Assembly: GCF_003390865.1 (NCBI RefSeq)
Contig: NZ_QMEJ01000002.1
Coordinates: 186,001-250,000, forward strand
DNA length: 64,000 nt
Origin: Tropicimonas sp. IMCC34011
Lineage (GTDB): Bacteria; Pseudomonadota; Alphaproteobacteria; Rhodobacterales; Rhodobacteraceae
Reading direction: 5' to 3'
How positions within the stretch are numbered: position 1 is the first letter of the stretch; each line of letters begins with the position of its first letter. Both the position numbers and the translations under genes were made by a program. The notes below the pieces were generated by a model. It was not told the origin of the DNA. It was given only the letters and a program-made list of their open reading frames with translations, and did not search any database. Of the stretch, positions 31,812-41,384 are shown one piece after another.

Positions 31812-34025
31812 TCAGCCGATGATGCTGTTCAGCGTCTCCGAGGGGCGCATGATCGACGCGACCTTCTTGGGGTCGATGTTGTAGTAGCCGCCCAGATCGA
31901 CCTCGGCGCCGCGGTTTGCGCGCAGCTCCTCGATGATCTTGTCCTCGTTCTCTTCCAGCGCCTTGGCGATGGGAGTGAAGTGCTCGGCCAGTTCCTTGTC
32001 AGCGTCCTGCCCGGCGAGGGCCTTCGCCCAGTAGAGCGCGAAGTAGTAGTGGCTGTCGCGGTTGTCCGGCTGGCCGGCCTTGCGGCCCGGGGAGCGGCCG
32101 TGGTCCAGGATGCCCTGCGTCGCCGTCTCGACAGCGCGGCCGAGCAGGCGGGCCTTCTCATTGCCATTCTTGTCGCCGAGGAACTTCAGGCTCTCCCCGA
32201 GCGCGCAGAACTCGCCGAGGGAATCCCAGCGCAGGTGGTTCTCTTCCTGAAGCTGCTGGACGTGCTTGGGCGCGGAGCCGCCGGCGCCCGTTTCGAACAT
32301 GCATCCGCCGTTCATCAGCTTCACGATGGACAGCATCTTGGCCGATGTCCCGAGCTCGAGGATCGGGAAGAGGTCGGTCAGGTAGTCCCTCAGCACGTTG
32401 CCGGAAACCGCGATGGAGTTCTCACCCTTGCGGATCGTCTCGAGGGTGGCGCGGGTCGCCTCGCGGGGGGCGAGGATCTTGAAGTTGCCCGCGACGCCCT
32501 CGGCCTCGAGGATCGGCTTCACGAAGTCGATCAGCTGCTTGTCGTGGGCGCGCTCGGCGTCGAGCCAGAAGATCGCCTCGCAGCCCTCGGCCTTCTGACG
32601 GTCGATGGCGAGCTGCACCCAATCCTCGATCGCGGCCTTGCGCGCGGAGGCGGAGCGCCAGATGTCGCCGGCCTCGACGCGGTGCTCGTGGAGAACCTCG
32701 CCCGAGGCGAGCTTCATGCGCACCGTGCCGGCCTTCGGAATCTCGAAGGTGGTCGGGTGGGAGCCGTACTCCTCGGCCTTTTGCGCCATCAGGCCGACGT
32801 TCTGGACGGTGCCCGACTTGGTGGGATCGAGGGCGCCGGTTTCCTTGAAGTAGCGGATCGCCTCGTCATAGACCGGCGCGTAGGAATTGTCCGGGATGAC
32901 GCAGTTGACGTCCGCCGGCTCCCCGTCGGGCCCCCAGCCCTTGCCGCCGGCGCGAATCACGGCGGGCATCGAGGCGTCGATGATGACGTCGGAGGGAACG
33001 TGCAGGTTCGTGATGCCACGGTCCGAGTTGACCATGTAGAGCGGCGGACGCTCTTTCATGACACGCTCGATCTCGGCCTCGATCTCCGCCTTCTGCGGCA
33101 TGTCGGCCAGACGGGCCATCAGATCGCCGAGGCCGGCATTGGGGGAGATCCCGGCGGCCTTCATCTCGTCGCCGTACGTCTCGAAGACGGGCTTCAGGAA
33201 TTCGCGCACCGCGTGACCGAAGAGGATGGGGTCGGAGACCTTCATCATCGTGGCTTTGAGGTGAAGGGAGAAGAGGATGCCTTCTTCCTTCGTCTTCTCG
33301 ATCTGCTCGGCGAGGAACGCGTCCAGCGCGGAGGCGGACATGTAGGTCGCGTCGACCACGGTGCCGGCGGGGAACTCGACCTCCTTCAGCACGGTGACGG
33401 ATCCGTCGTCGGCCTCGTGCTCGATCGAGACGCGCCCGCCCTGGGACTCGGTCAGCGTCCGGGAGGTCTCGTTGGAGTAGAAATCACCGGAGGACATTGC
33501 GGAGACATGGGTCTTGCTGTCCGAGGACCACTCTCCCATCGAATGGGGATTGGCCATGGCGTAGTTTTTCACGGCGACGGCGGCGCGGCGGTCCGAGTTG
33601 CCCTCGCGCAGGACGGGGTTCACCGCGGAGCCCTTCACCGCGTCGTAGCGGGCGCGGGCCTCCTTTTCCTCGTCGGTCTGCGGCTCCTCGGGATAGTCGG
33701 GAAGATCGAAGCCTTGACCCTGCAATTCGCGGATCGCGGCGACGAGCTGCGGCACCGAGGCGGAGATGTTGGGCAGCTTGATGACGTTCGCGTCGGGCGT
33801 CTTCACCCAGTCGCCGAGGGCCTTCAGATCGTCCGGGCGATCCTCCTTCACGCGCTCGGGAAAGAGCGCGAGGATGCGGCCAGCGAGCGAGATGTCCTTG
33901 AGGCCGACAGAGACGCCGGCGGCAGTGGCGAAGCTGCGGATGATCGGCAGAAGCGAGGCGGAGGCCAGCTCCGGCGCTTCGTCCACCTTGGTATACACGA
34001 CATCGGGAAATTTCTGATCGGCCAT
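31812..34025 (-). CDS. icd: NADP-dependent isocitrate dehydrogenase, monomeric type
   Basis: The start at 34023-34025 ([20 protein letters not shown]) follows an AGGAGG site and gives 737 aa, the usual length of the monomeric enzyme. The family signature [20 protein letters not shown] and the internal [41 protein letters not shown] and [18 protein letters not shown] are visible. It oxidatively decarboxylates isocitrate to 2-oxoglutarate with NADP in the TCA cycle. It is a stand-alone gene with a 186-nt upstream gap. Monomeric and dimeric types are unrelated at sequence level; here the monomeric type is clear. Confidence 0.96.
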   Translation of the reverse strand: MADQKFPDVVYTKVDEAPELASASLLPIIRSFATAAGVSVGLKDISLAGRILALFPERVKEDRPDDLKALGDWVKTPDANVIKLPNISASVPQLVAAIRELQGQGFDLPDYPEEPQTDEEKEARARYDAVKGSAVNPVLREGNSDRRAAVAVKNYAMANPHSMGEWSSDSKTHVSAMSSGDFYSNETSRTLTESQGGRVSIEHEADDGSVTVLKEVEFPAGTVVDATYMSASALDAFLAEQIEKTKEEGILFSLHLKATMMKVSDPILFGHAVREFLKPVFETYGDEMKAAGISPNAGLGDLMARLADMPQKAEIEAEIERVMKERPPLYMVNSDRGITNLHVPSDVIIDASMPAVIRAGGKGWGPDGEPADVNCVIPDNSYAPVYDEAIRYFKETGALDPTKSGTVQNVGLMAQKAEEYGSHPTTFEIPKAGTVRMKLASGEVLHEHRVEAGDIWRSASARKAAIEDWVQLAIDRQKAEGCEAIFWLDAERAHDKQLIDFVKPILEAEGVAGNFKILAPREATRATLETIRKGENSIAVSGNVLRDYLTDLFPILELGTSAKMLSIVKLMNGGCMFETGAGGSAPKHVQQLQEENHLRWDSLGEFCALGESLKFLGDKNGNEKARLLGRAVETATQGILDHGRSPGRKAGQPDNRDSHYYFALYWAKALAGQDADKELAEHFTPIAKALEENEDKIIEELRANRGAEVDLGGYYNIDPKKVASIMRPSETLNSIIG

Positions 34026-34212
34026 TCGGATCGTCCTCCTTAACTTGCTTTGTGCTTTACTGGACCGGCGCGCGAAGGTCCACTGGAGGGACGGCGGACG
34101 CCCGGCGTCACGATGGGCCACGGGCGGTCTCGTCGCGCTCCCCCGCGCCGCGCATCGCGTCGCGGAACCACGGGTGCCGCGCCGCGATTGCGCAGATCAC
34201 GGGGCCTCTGTC

Positions 34213-34884
34213 CTAGCGCCGGGACCGGTTGTAGCGCTGCTCGAGCCAGCCCGTGAGACGGACCATCGGCCAGAGAAAGGCAATGTACATGAGGGCCGCG
34301 AGAAGGAGCGGCGTGGGGTTGGCGAAGAGCGCCTGCGCGTCGGTCGCCTGTTTCAGCAGATCCTCCATCGCCACCACGGAGGCGAGCGACGTGTCCTTCA
34401 TGATGGACACCCAATAGGAGGCAAGCGGCGGGATCATCATGCGCAGCGCCTGCGGCAGGATCACCTTCCGCATCGTCACGCCGAAGCGCAGACCAAGGGC
34501 GGAGCAGGCCTCGAACTGGCCCTTCGGCACCGCTTCGATCCCCGCCCGGACGACCTCCGCCGTATAGGCCGCGAGGACCAGCGACAGGGCGATGGTCGCG
34601 GCGACGAAGGACGAGAACGTGAGGCCGGCGAACGGCAGCGCGTAATAGACGAGGATCAGCACGACGAGGACCGGGATCGCCCGGAGAACGTCGATGTAGA
34701 ACGTCGCGAGCAGCCGGAACGGCTTCGGCGTGTAGAGCCGCACGAGACAGATCAGGACCCCGAGGATGCCGCCGCAGATCGTCGCGGCGCCACCGAGGAG
34801 GAGTGTGTTCACCACCCCCCGCATCAGGATCGGGAAGGCCCGGCGCATCACGTCAAGATTGAAGAAGATCTCGAAGACGTCCAT
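34213..34884 (-). CDS. polar amino-acid ABC transporter permease
   Basis: The 223-aa protein has about five hydrophobic helices and the HisM/GlnP-type EAA loop (FEACSALGLRFGVTMRKVIL followed by PQALRMMIPP) near residue 140. It forms the inner-membrane channel of an amino-acid import system and would partner the binding protein gene 83 nt upstream. ATG at 34882-34884 is used. No second permease and no ATP-binding gene lies next to it, so the ATPase must be encoded elsewhere or shared. The intergenic stem-loop before it may lower its expression relative to the binding protein. Confidence 0.92.
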   Translation of the reverse strand: MDVFEIFFNLDVMRRAFPILMRGVVNTLLLGGAATICGGILGVLICLVRLYTPKPFRLLATFYIDVLRAIPVLVVLILVYYALPFAGLTFSSFVAATIALSLVLAAYTAEVVRAGIEAVPKGQFEACSALGLRFGVTMRKVILPQALRMMIPPLASYWVSIMKDTSLASVVAMEDLLKQATDAQALFANPTPLLLAALMYIAFLWPMVRLTGWLEQRYNRSRR

Positions 34885-34928
34885 CCGCGCCTCTTTCGTT
34901 GTCTGGTAGCGTCAGGGGAGCGAGGTTC

Positions 34929-34950
34929 GGGGGGCTTCAAACCGCCCCCC
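34929..34950 (-). terminator. stem-loop between binding protein and permease genes
   Basis: GGGGGG (34929-34934) pairs with CCCCCC (34945-34950) around a 10-nt loop. In ABC operons such structures after the binding-protein gene commonly protect the upstream mRNA or cut readthrough. Function here is inferred. Confidence 0.55.
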
Positions 34951-34967
34951 GGACCCGGCGTGCCGGA

Positions 34968-35774
34968 TCAGTCGGCCGAGGTCGGGATCGGCAGCGGCGT
35001 GACCGTGAGGCTGTCCTCGGCGGGCGCGACGCCGAACCACTTCTCGTAAAGTTCGGCCATGGTGCCGTCGGTCTTCATCTCGGAGAGCGCCTCGTTGGCG
35101 GCTTCGAGCTTGTCCGAGCCTTTCGGCATCATGATGGCGAACTTGTCGCCCGTCGGAATCTCGAGCGCGACGTCGAGACCGGGCATGTTGCCCTGCGCGA
35201 AGGCATAGCGCAGACCGACGATGTCGTTCACCGCTGCCTCGATCCGCCCGCTGCGCAGATCCGTCAGCAGGTTCGCCGTGCTGTCGTAGCTGGCATAGGA
35301 GGCGTAACCGATCTCGTCCTTGCGCTCCTGCAGCCAGGTCTCCGGGAAGGAGGTGGCGATGGAGCCGACGCGCTTGCCGGCGAGATCCTCGATCGTCGAG
35401 ATGCCGGCGCCGTCCTTGGTCCCGACACCGAGCGCGCCCGAGAAATAGGGCTGCGTGAAGGCCTGCGATTCCAGCCGTTCCTCGGTGATAGTCAGGGAGG
35501 AGATCACCGCGTCCACGCGGCCGGAGGCGCTGGCGACGAAGAGGGCGCGGAAATCGAGCCCGGTGATCTCGGTCTCATCGCCCATCCGGGCGGCGATCTC
35601 GTTGATGATATCGACTTCGAAGCCCTCGAACTCGCCTGCTTCGTTCTTGAACTCCCACGGCGGGTTCGCCGGGTAGGAGCCGACGCGGAGCGTATCGGCA
35701 GAGGCGGCGCTCAAGGTGGCGGCGCCGGTGAGCGCCAGCGTGGCGCCGAGGATGAAACGTCGTGTCATGGTCAT
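34968..35774 (-). CDS. amino-acid ABC transporter substrate-binding protein
   Basis: The ATG at 35772-35774 (MTMTRRFILGATLALTGAAT) gives 268 aa with a signal peptide cleaved near ASA-D (about residue 25). The mature part is the type-3 solute-binding fold: LRVGSYPANPPWEFKNEAGE, FEVDIINEIAARMG, AVISSLTITEERLE and VGSIATSF. It delivers a polar amino acid or related ligand to the permease. GGGAG lies upstream at a good distance. It is the first gene of a two-gene operon and is divergent from the lipoprotein gene. Confidence 0.93.
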   Translation of the reverse strand: MTMTRRFILGATLALTGAATLSAASADTLRVGSYPANPPWEFKNEAGEFEGFEVDIINEIAARMGDETEITGLDFRALFVASASGRVDAVISSLTITEERLESQAFTQPYFSGALGVGTKDGAGISTIEDLAGKRVGSIATSFPETWLQERKDEIGYASYASYDSTANLLTDLRSGRIEAAVNDIVGLRYAFAQGNMPGLDVALEIPTGDKFAIMMPKGSDKLEAANEALSEMKTDGTMAELYEKWFGVAPAEDSLTVTPLPIPTSAD

Positions 35775-35984
35775 GGCTGTTGGACTCCCTGTAGGATGCC
35801 GGATGCGGTCTTGTGTGGTACCGCTTGATCCAAGATCATATGGCTCGCATGAGGCCGGTGCATGTTCAACTACTTTGTTCACGTTTAAAACATCAGCCTT
35901 GCGTCACCCCCGCGCCGCGCGCCCCCCTGTCACTCCGGGGATCAAGGCTCGCGGCAATGGGCGGGGCCGGGTAGGATGCCGCTC

Positions 35985-36896
35985 ATGACATCAGCGTTCC
36001 GCGCCTTTCTGACCGCCCTTCTGAGCCTCGCCCTCATCGGCTGTACCGCGCTCGTGTCGGACCGCACGGACGTGCCCGTCTCCCCCGCCGCCCCCGGCGC
36101 GCTTCGGATGGCGACGTGGAACGTGCATTACATCCGGCTCCGGGCCGAGGAGGGCGACTGGTCCGTCGGCGACTGGGCGCGGAGGCGAGGGCCGGCGGCG
36201 GCGGCGCTGCGGGATATCGGTGCCGACATCGTCGCATTCCAGGAGATGGAGAGCTTCGGCGGCGGCGCGTCCGGCGACGTGAACCTCGCGCGGGACGACC
36301 TCCTGGGCGCCCTGCCCGGCTACGCCGTCGCGGCCTCGGGGCCCCCCGCCTCGTTTCCGAATACCCAGCCGATCTTCTACCGTGCGGACCGCCTCGACAT
36401 GCTGGACCAGGGCTGGTTCTTCTTCTCGGAAACGCCCGACGTGATCTATTCGCGAACCTATGACGGCTCCTGGCCCGCCTTCGCGTCCTGGGCGCGCCTT
36501 CGGGACCGGCGGGGCGGGCCTGCATTCACCGTAATCAACGTGCATTTCGAGTATCGCAGCGGCAGCAACCGCACCCGCTCCGCCCGGCTGGTGGCCGAGC
36601 GGATGGCACCGAGGATGGCGGCGGGAGAGCCGGTGATCCTTCTGGGCGATCTGAACGCGATGGAATGGATGCGGACGGCCGGGATCCTGCGAGAGGCGGG
36701 GTTCGACTTCGCCGGCGTGCGCGGCGCGACCTACCACCTGAACCGGGGACTGAACCTCTTCGGTGCGATCGACCATATCGCGGCGACGGACGGCGTGTCC
36801 CTCGCCGGTGGCCCGGAGGTCCTGCGGCGGCGGTATGACGGCGTCTGGCCCTCGGACCATTACCCCGTCTTCGCCGATCTCGTCCTGCCCCGCTGA
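35985..36896 (+). CDS. endonuclease/exonuclease/phosphatase-fold lipoprotein
   Basis: The start at 35985 is preferred over 35976 because GTAGGA sits at the right spacing; the product is 303 aa. The N-terminus MTSAFRAFLTALLSLALIGC has a lipobox (LIGC), so the protein is anchored in a membrane, most likely facing the periplasm. EEP-fold active-site segments are visible: ATWNVHY, DIVAFQEME, TVINVHFEYRS, LLGDLNAMEW, AIDHIAATDG and WPSDHYPVFADL. It probably hydrolyses a phosphodiester or phosphomonoester of a nucleic acid or lipid. Its stop lies 3 nt from that of the acyl-CoA dehydrogenase gene on the other strand. Confidence 0.85.
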   Translation: MTSAFRAFLTALLSLALIGCTALVSDRTDVPVSPAAPGALRMATWNVHYIRLRAEEGDWSVGDWARRRGPAAAALRDIGADIVAFQEMESFGGGASGDVNLARDDLLGALPGYAVAASGPPASFPNTQPIFYRADRLDMLDQGWFFFSETPDVIYSRTYDGSWPAFASWARLRDRRGGPAFTVINVHFEYRSGSNRTRSARLVAERMAPRMAAGEPVILLGDLNAMEWMRTAGILREAGFDFAGVRGATYHLNRGLNLFGAIDHIAATDGVSLAGGPEVLRRRYDGVWPSDHYPVFADLVLPR

Positions 36897-36899
36897 GCC

Positions 36900-38519
36900 T
36901 CAGGTCAGCCGTGCGAGGATCGCGGCCGCGTCGATCCCGCTTGCCGACCCCGGCGTCAGCCCCCGATCCCCCTGCCCCAGCCGGCTGGCGCACCAGCCTT
37001 CCGAGACGGAGGCCGGCGCCCGTTGCAAGAGGACCGCGGCGGTCAGAAGCGACGCCGCGCGTTCGGCGAAGGCGCGTGCCTCGCCTTCGGGCGGCGAAAC
37101 GGGCCAGCGGGCCCGGAATCCCTCGAGCGCGGTATCGTACCGGCGATCCGCCCCCCGCGCGCTGTCGAGTTCGGCGTCGAGCGCGGCCTTCGCTTCGGGA
37201 TCGCGAGCGAGGGTGCGCAGGATGTCGAGGCAGATCACGTTGCCCGACCCTTCCCAGATCCCGTTGAGTGGCGCTTCGCGGTAGAGCATCGGAAGCGGCG
37301 TATCCTCGACGTATCCCATTCCGCCAAGCGTCTCCATCGCCTCCGCAAGCACCGTGGGGCAGCGCTTGTTCGCCAGGTACTTGGCCAGCGCGACACCGAT
37401 CCGGGCGAAGGCGCGCGCCTCTGCGGAGTTCCCGTCGAAGGCCTGCGCGACACGGAAGCCAAGCGCCAGCGCGCCCTCCACGTCGAGCGCGATATCGGCC
37501 AGCACCGTCTGCATCAGCGGCGCGTCGATCAGGCTGCGCTGGAAGGCGGTGCGGCCCGCGCACCAGCGAAGCGCTTCCGCCAGCCCCGCGCGCATCAGGC
37601 CGGCCGGGGCAATGGCCGTGTCGAGCCGGGTGTGGTGGACCATGCGGATGATCGTCCGCACGCCGTCCCCCTCCTCCCCCAGGCGATGAGCGCGGGCGCC
37701 GGCATATTCTATCTCGGCCGACGCATTGGCGCGGTTGCCGAGCTTATCCTTCAGGCGCTGTAGGCGGATGGCGTTGCGGCCCTCCTCCGTCCAGCGCGGC
37801 ACGACGAAGCAGGTCAGCCCGCCCGGTGCCTGTGCCAGCGTCAGGAAGCCGTCCGACATCGGCGCGGAGCAGAACCACTTGTGTCCCGTCAGCCGCCATG
37901 CGCCGTCCGCCTTTTCCGCGCGGGTCGCCGTGGCGCGGAGGTCAGAGCCGCCCTGCTTCTCCGTCATCGCCATGCCCATCGTGGCGGCGCGCTTCTGCGT
38001 TATCGGCGCGATGGCCGGATCGTAGGCGGCGGCCGTCAGGCGCGGCGCCCAGAGCGACTCCAGCGCTTCGTCCGCGGCGAGGGCCGGGACGGCGGCATAG
38101 CTCATCGTCATGGGACAGCAGACGCCCGGCTCGACTTGGCTCATCATGTACACGATGCCGGCATGGGTCGCGTGCCCGCCGGGCGCGCGGGACCAGGCGC
38201 GAGCGGCATAGCCCGCCGCGAGGCCGAGCGTGAGGAAGTCGTGGTAGGCGGGGTGAAAGGCAACCTCGTCGAGCCGTCGCCCGGCCCGGTCGAACAGGCG
38301 CAGCTCGGGCGGATGACGGTTCGCCGCGCGGGCCTTCTCGCGCCAGTCCTCCCGCCCGAGCTCCGCGCCAAGCCGCATCAGGGGAGCGGTATCCGCGCCG
38401 GACCGCGCAAGGTGATCCCGGAAGGGCGCGTCCAGCGCCCAGAGATCGAGATCGGCGGGCGGGCCGGGCTGGTTCGTCACCTCGTGGCTCCCCAGGTCGC
38501 TGAGCGGTGGCAGTGGCAT
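36900..38519 (-). CDS. acyl-CoA dehydrogenase, AidB-like
   Basis: The start at 38517-38519 (MPLPPLSDLGSHEVTNQPGP) gives 539 aa. The FAD-binding and acyl-CoA dehydrogenase regions are visible: MAMTEKQGGSDLRATATRAE near residue 175, TGHKWFCSAPMSDGFLTLA and YREAPLNGIWEGSGNVICLD near 410. The overall length and the N-terminal 130-residue extension match AidB, a DNA-alkylation-response flavoprotein with isovaleryl-CoA dehydrogenase activity in E. coli. A role in alkylation defence or in short-chain acyl-CoA oxidation is therefore possible. It is divergent from ftsB with a 190-nt gap. Confidence 0.86.
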   Translation of the reverse strand: MPLPPLSDLGSHEVTNQPGPPADLDLWALDAPFRDHLARSGADTAPLMRLGAELGREDWREKARAANRHPPELRLFDRAGRRLDEVAFHPAYHDFLTLGLAAGYAARAWSRAPGGHATHAGIVYMMSQVEPGVCCPMTMSYAAVPALAADEALESLWAPRLTAAAYDPAIAPITQKRAATMGMAMTEKQGGSDLRATATRAEKADGAWRLTGHKWFCSAPMSDGFLTLAQAPGGLTCFVVPRWTEEGRNAIRLQRLKDKLGNRANASAEIEYAGARAHRLGEEGDGVRTIIRMVHHTRLDTAIAPAGLMRAGLAEALRWCAGRTAFQRSLIDAPLMQTVLADIALDVEGALALGFRVAQAFDGNSAEARAFARIGVALAKYLANKRCPTVLAEAMETLGGMGYVEDTPLPMLYREAPLNGIWEGSGNVICLDILRTLARDPEAKAALDAELDSARGADRRYDTALEGFRARWPVSPPEGEARAFAERAASLLTAAVLLQRAPASVSEGWCASRLGQGDRGLTPGSASGIDAAAILARLT

Positions 38520-38709
38520 GGGCCGCGCGTTCCTCCTGTTCCCTAAGGTAGAGGCTAGGCCGCCTGCGCGCTCGCGCAAGGCGAAATGCAGGGGGGCAAC
38601 ACGGGGCACAGTGGCGATTGGCAATCGCGCCGCCCTGTGGCATCGTCAGCTCTTAGGCCACCCGAAGAACGAGGCGGCCCCGAGGCATGTGGCAGAGGCG
38701 GATTTCCAG

Positions 38710-39012
38710 ATGGGCGGCAAGGGCAAGAGGCCCGGCGTGGGCGCTGCGGTGTTCTTTACGCTGGCAATGGCGCTCGGCGCCTATTTCACCTTCGCGGCGG
38801 TTCAGGGCGATTACGGTCTGTTCCGGCGCATGGAGATCGACGCGGCCACACGGTCGCTTGAACGCGAACGGATCGAGCTGGAGGCCCAGGTGGCCGCGCT
38901 CGAGAACAAGACGCACCGTCTGTCCGACTCGTATCTCGACCTCGACCTTCTCGATCAGCAGGCCCGGTCCGTGCTTGGCCTCGTCCGCGCCGACGAAGTC
39001 ATCTTCGACTAG
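38710..39012 (+). CDS. FtsB/DivIC-family septum formation initiator
   Basis: The 100-aa protein has one N-terminal transmembrane helix (about 12-31, VGAAVFFTLAMALGAYFTFA) and a following coiled coil (about 45-75, LERERIELEAQVAALENKTH). It ends with LDLLDQQARSVLGLVRADEV, which is the conserved FtsB/DivIC tail. It acts in the divisome with FtsL and FtsQ. The start at 38710 is an ATG inside a longer open frame; the frame upstream carries no conserved features. In many Rhodobacterales it stands directly before pdhA; here the sensor kinase gene intervenes on the opposite strand. Confidence 0.85.
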   Translation: MGGKGKRPGVGAAVFFTLAMALGAYFTFAAVQGDYGLFRRMEIDAATRSLERERIELEAQVAALENKTHRLSDSYLDLDLLDQQARSVLGLVRADEVIFD

Positions 39013-39096
39013 GCCGGTCGCGGAGGTGGCCGGGTTTGACGGCTCCGTCCGGCATCATCGGGCCTTCCCCTCCGGCGCGGCGCTCCGGCCCGGGGC

Positions 39097-40899
39097 TCAG
39101 CGTACGGCATAGAGCTTTTGGGGCGCGGCTTGCGGAAGCCTGATATGGAAGATCGTGCCGCCCCCGGGCGCGGCTTCGTAGAAGATCTCCCCCTCCATCT
39201 GCTCCACCATGAGGCGCGAGATGTTCATGCCGAGGCCTGTGCCCTCGTGACTCCGCGTCGCCGAGCTGTCGAGCTGGACGAACCGGCCGAACACCTGGTC
39301 CTCCGATCCTTCCGGGATACCCGGACCCTGATCGCGGACCTGGACGTCCGCGTATCCGTCGCCGCAGAGAACGCAGACCGAGACCGTTCCGCCCTTCGGG
39401 GAGAACTTCACGGCATTGGACAGCACGTTGCCCAGTGCATGTGCGAGATGGGCGCGGTCGGCCAGGATCTCGCACGATCCGGGGGCCGGATCGAACGCGA
39501 ACTCCACGTGCCATTGCCGGGCCTCATCCTTCATCGCCTCGAGGGTGGCGGCGACGACGTCGCTCGGGTCCACGAGCTCGTACTCGGGAGTGAGCTGCCT
39601 CGCCTCGAACTGCTGCGAGTTCGTCAGGTCGTTGACGAGCCGGGAGAGCCGGGCACAGTTGCGCCGGGCAACGGCGACGCCCTGTTTCCCCGGCTCGGCG
39701 AGCGGCCCCATCACACCGGCATCGAGCAGATCGAGGGTCCCGCTGATCGAGGTCAGCGGTGTGCGGAGCTCGTGGCTGATCACGGAGACAAGCTGGGCCT
39801 GCAGCCTGGACACCTGTTCAGCCTGCTCCTTCGCCGCGCGGAGCGCCGCCGCGGCCTCCTCCTCCTCGGTGACGTCGACCAGGGTCAACGTCCACCCCAG
39901 GAACGGACGGCTGGGATGGACGGGATCCTCGATGAGGATCGCGTGCGGGCGGAAGGACCGTTCCCCCACGCGTTCGTGGCATTCGGCGTGAAGATCCATC
40001 CCGTCGTTGAGATCCCCGGTCAATCGCTGGACGATTGCGCGGATGTCCGCCCCGTGGGGCCCGTCGAGATAGTCCTGCGCGTAGGGATTGGCCGAGGTGA
40101 TCTCGCCGGACCTGTCGCAGATGATCATGATCGCGCGGGCAGCGCGGAACAGGTGCCGCTCCCCCACGACCTCCGCTGTCAGCGCCCGCCCGTTGACGAA
40201 AACCCAGGCGTAGGTGGCGATCGAGACGACCATCGAGAAGGCCGTCGGATCGACGCCGAATACCGTGAAACCGAAAAGGTTGTAGCCGATATTCGTGGCC
40301 ACCGGCAGGACCGTCATCGCAAGCAGCGCGGCAAATAGCGGGCGGAACGCTGGATTCACTTGCCTGAGGCCCGTGACGGACACCACGGTCGCCACGACGA
40401 TCCAGGCGTAATTGTGCGCGCTCATGAGATAGTAGAGGGGCCCGCGGTCGATGACGACGGAAACCCTGCCATCGAGCCATGCAGCCACGGACTGGTCCGT
40501 CACAAGGGCGGCGTGCCAGTGATTTGTCGCCCCGATGGCGAACGCCAAGAACCCCGCGACGATGATATATGGCCCCCGCCATCTGGCGCCGTAGAACAGC
40601 CTGAGCGGGCCGAACTCGATCAGGTAGAACGTCCAGGAGGTCACAAGGACCGTGAGCGCGGGCGCCGTGAGCGACATCCAGAAGATCTGACACTCGATCT
40701 CGAGCGCCCCGATCTGGATCGTGGACAGCCCGATCCAGGCCAGGAGTGAAACGTTGCTGATCCGGAAAAGCTTGTGACCGGGCCCGAACGGGCGCCGCCA
40801 CGTCCAGATCGTCACCGCCAGGAAGAAGGCAAAGATCAGGCCGGCCGCGAGCAGACCGCCGCTGTATCCGAAAGACCGCATGCACATCATCGAGGGCAT
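39097..40899 (-). CDS. orphan hybrid-free sensor histidine kinase with 7TM N-terminus
   Basis: The 600-aa protein starts with seven hydrophobic segments (about residues 10-225), a PAS-like region follows (about 235-345), then HisKA with the phospho-accepting histidine in VISHELRTPLTSIS near residue 376 and HATPase with N, G1 and G2 boxes (GNVLSNAVKF, DQGPGIPEG, GTGLGMNIS). It is a membrane sensor kinase; the ligand is unknown. No response-regulator gene is adjacent. The start is uncertain: several ATGs lie within 20 nt. It lies on the minus strand between ftsB and pdhA. Confidence 0.88.
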   Translation of the reverse strand: MPSMMCMRSFGYSGGLLAAGLIFAFFLAVTIWTWRRPFGPGHKLFRISNVSLLAWIGLSTIQIGALEIECQIFWMSLTAPALTVLVTSWTFYLIEFGPLRLFYGARWRGPYIIVAGFLAFAIGATNHWHAALVTDQSVAAWLDGRVSVVIDRGPLYYLMSAHNYAWIVVATVVSVTGLRQVNPAFRPLFAALLAMTVLPVATNIGYNLFGFTVFGVDPTAFSMVVSIATYAWVFVNGRALTAEVVGERHLFRAARAIMIICDRSGEITSANPYAQDYLDGPHGADIRAIVQRLTGDLNDGMDLHAECHERVGERSFRPHAILIEDPVHPSRPFLGWTLTLVDVTEEEEAAAALRAAKEQAEQVSRLQAQLVSVISHELRTPLTSISGTLDLLDAGVMGPLAEPGKQGVAVARRNCARLSRLVNDLTNSQQFEARQLTPEYELVDPSDVVAATLEAMKDEARQWHVEFAFDPAPGSCEILADRAHLAHALGNVLSNAVKFSPKGGTVSVCVLCGDGYADVQVRDQGPGIPEGSEDQVFGRFVQLDSSATRSHEGTGLGMNISRLMVEQMEGEIFYEAAPGGGTIFHIRLPQAAPQKLYAVR

Positions 40900-41384
40900 T
40901 CCGCATCACGCCGCGCAGCGCCGCGCGCCGGGCGCGGGCGGCCCGGACGCTGCCCGGCGTCTTCGCCGAACGTGGATCCCCGCGAGGGGGAGAACAGCCG
41001 GTTCATCGTGATCACTCGTCCAAAAAAGGTACGATCAGGGGTGGCACGTGGCGATAACAGGATCTGCCTATGGGAGAATTGAAGCGAAAGATGGGCAACT
41101 GACGTGAATCTTCTCGCTCGCACTAAACCGGAGGCCACCATACCCCTCAGAAAGTGTATATTTTGCTACCGGTCCGGGACTTCGTTGACGATCAGGTGAT
41201 GTGCCCCCGGCATCGGAAGCGGGGGCATAATCCCGGTCCCACGTTCGGGGCGGTCCGGTCCCGGTGACCGCAGATCAGCAATGCGCGAGCCGGGAGGGTC
41301 GCGTTTTTGGGGATGCAGGGTCGCTAGGGGTCTGCTACGGATTAGTTAAGCACTAAACTATTTCGTTGCAGGGGTTCGCGAAAC
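40900..41384. other. 485-nt divergent region between the sensor kinase and pdhA
   Basis: I see no gene here. It contains a GC-rich hairpin (TGCCCCCG/CGGGGGCA at 41202-41209 and 41220-41227) and an A/T-rich inverted repeat (TTAGT-TAAGC-ACTAA at 41342-41356) 29 nt before the pdhA ATG. Promoters of both genes must lie in it, but no hexamer pair is good enough to call. Confidence 0.45.
41342..41356 (+). promoter_or_regulatory. inverted repeat upstream of pdhA
   Basis: TTAGT (41342-41346) and ACTAA (41352-41356) are inverted around TAAGC. Its place just before the pdhA ribosome site makes an operator or a start-site element possible. Five-bp arms are short, so chance is not excluded. Confidence 0.35.

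Noticed and set aside
41343-41360. CtrA-type TTAA-N7-TTAA site before pdhA
   Set aside because: Only the first TTAA fits; the second half does not occur at the right spacing.
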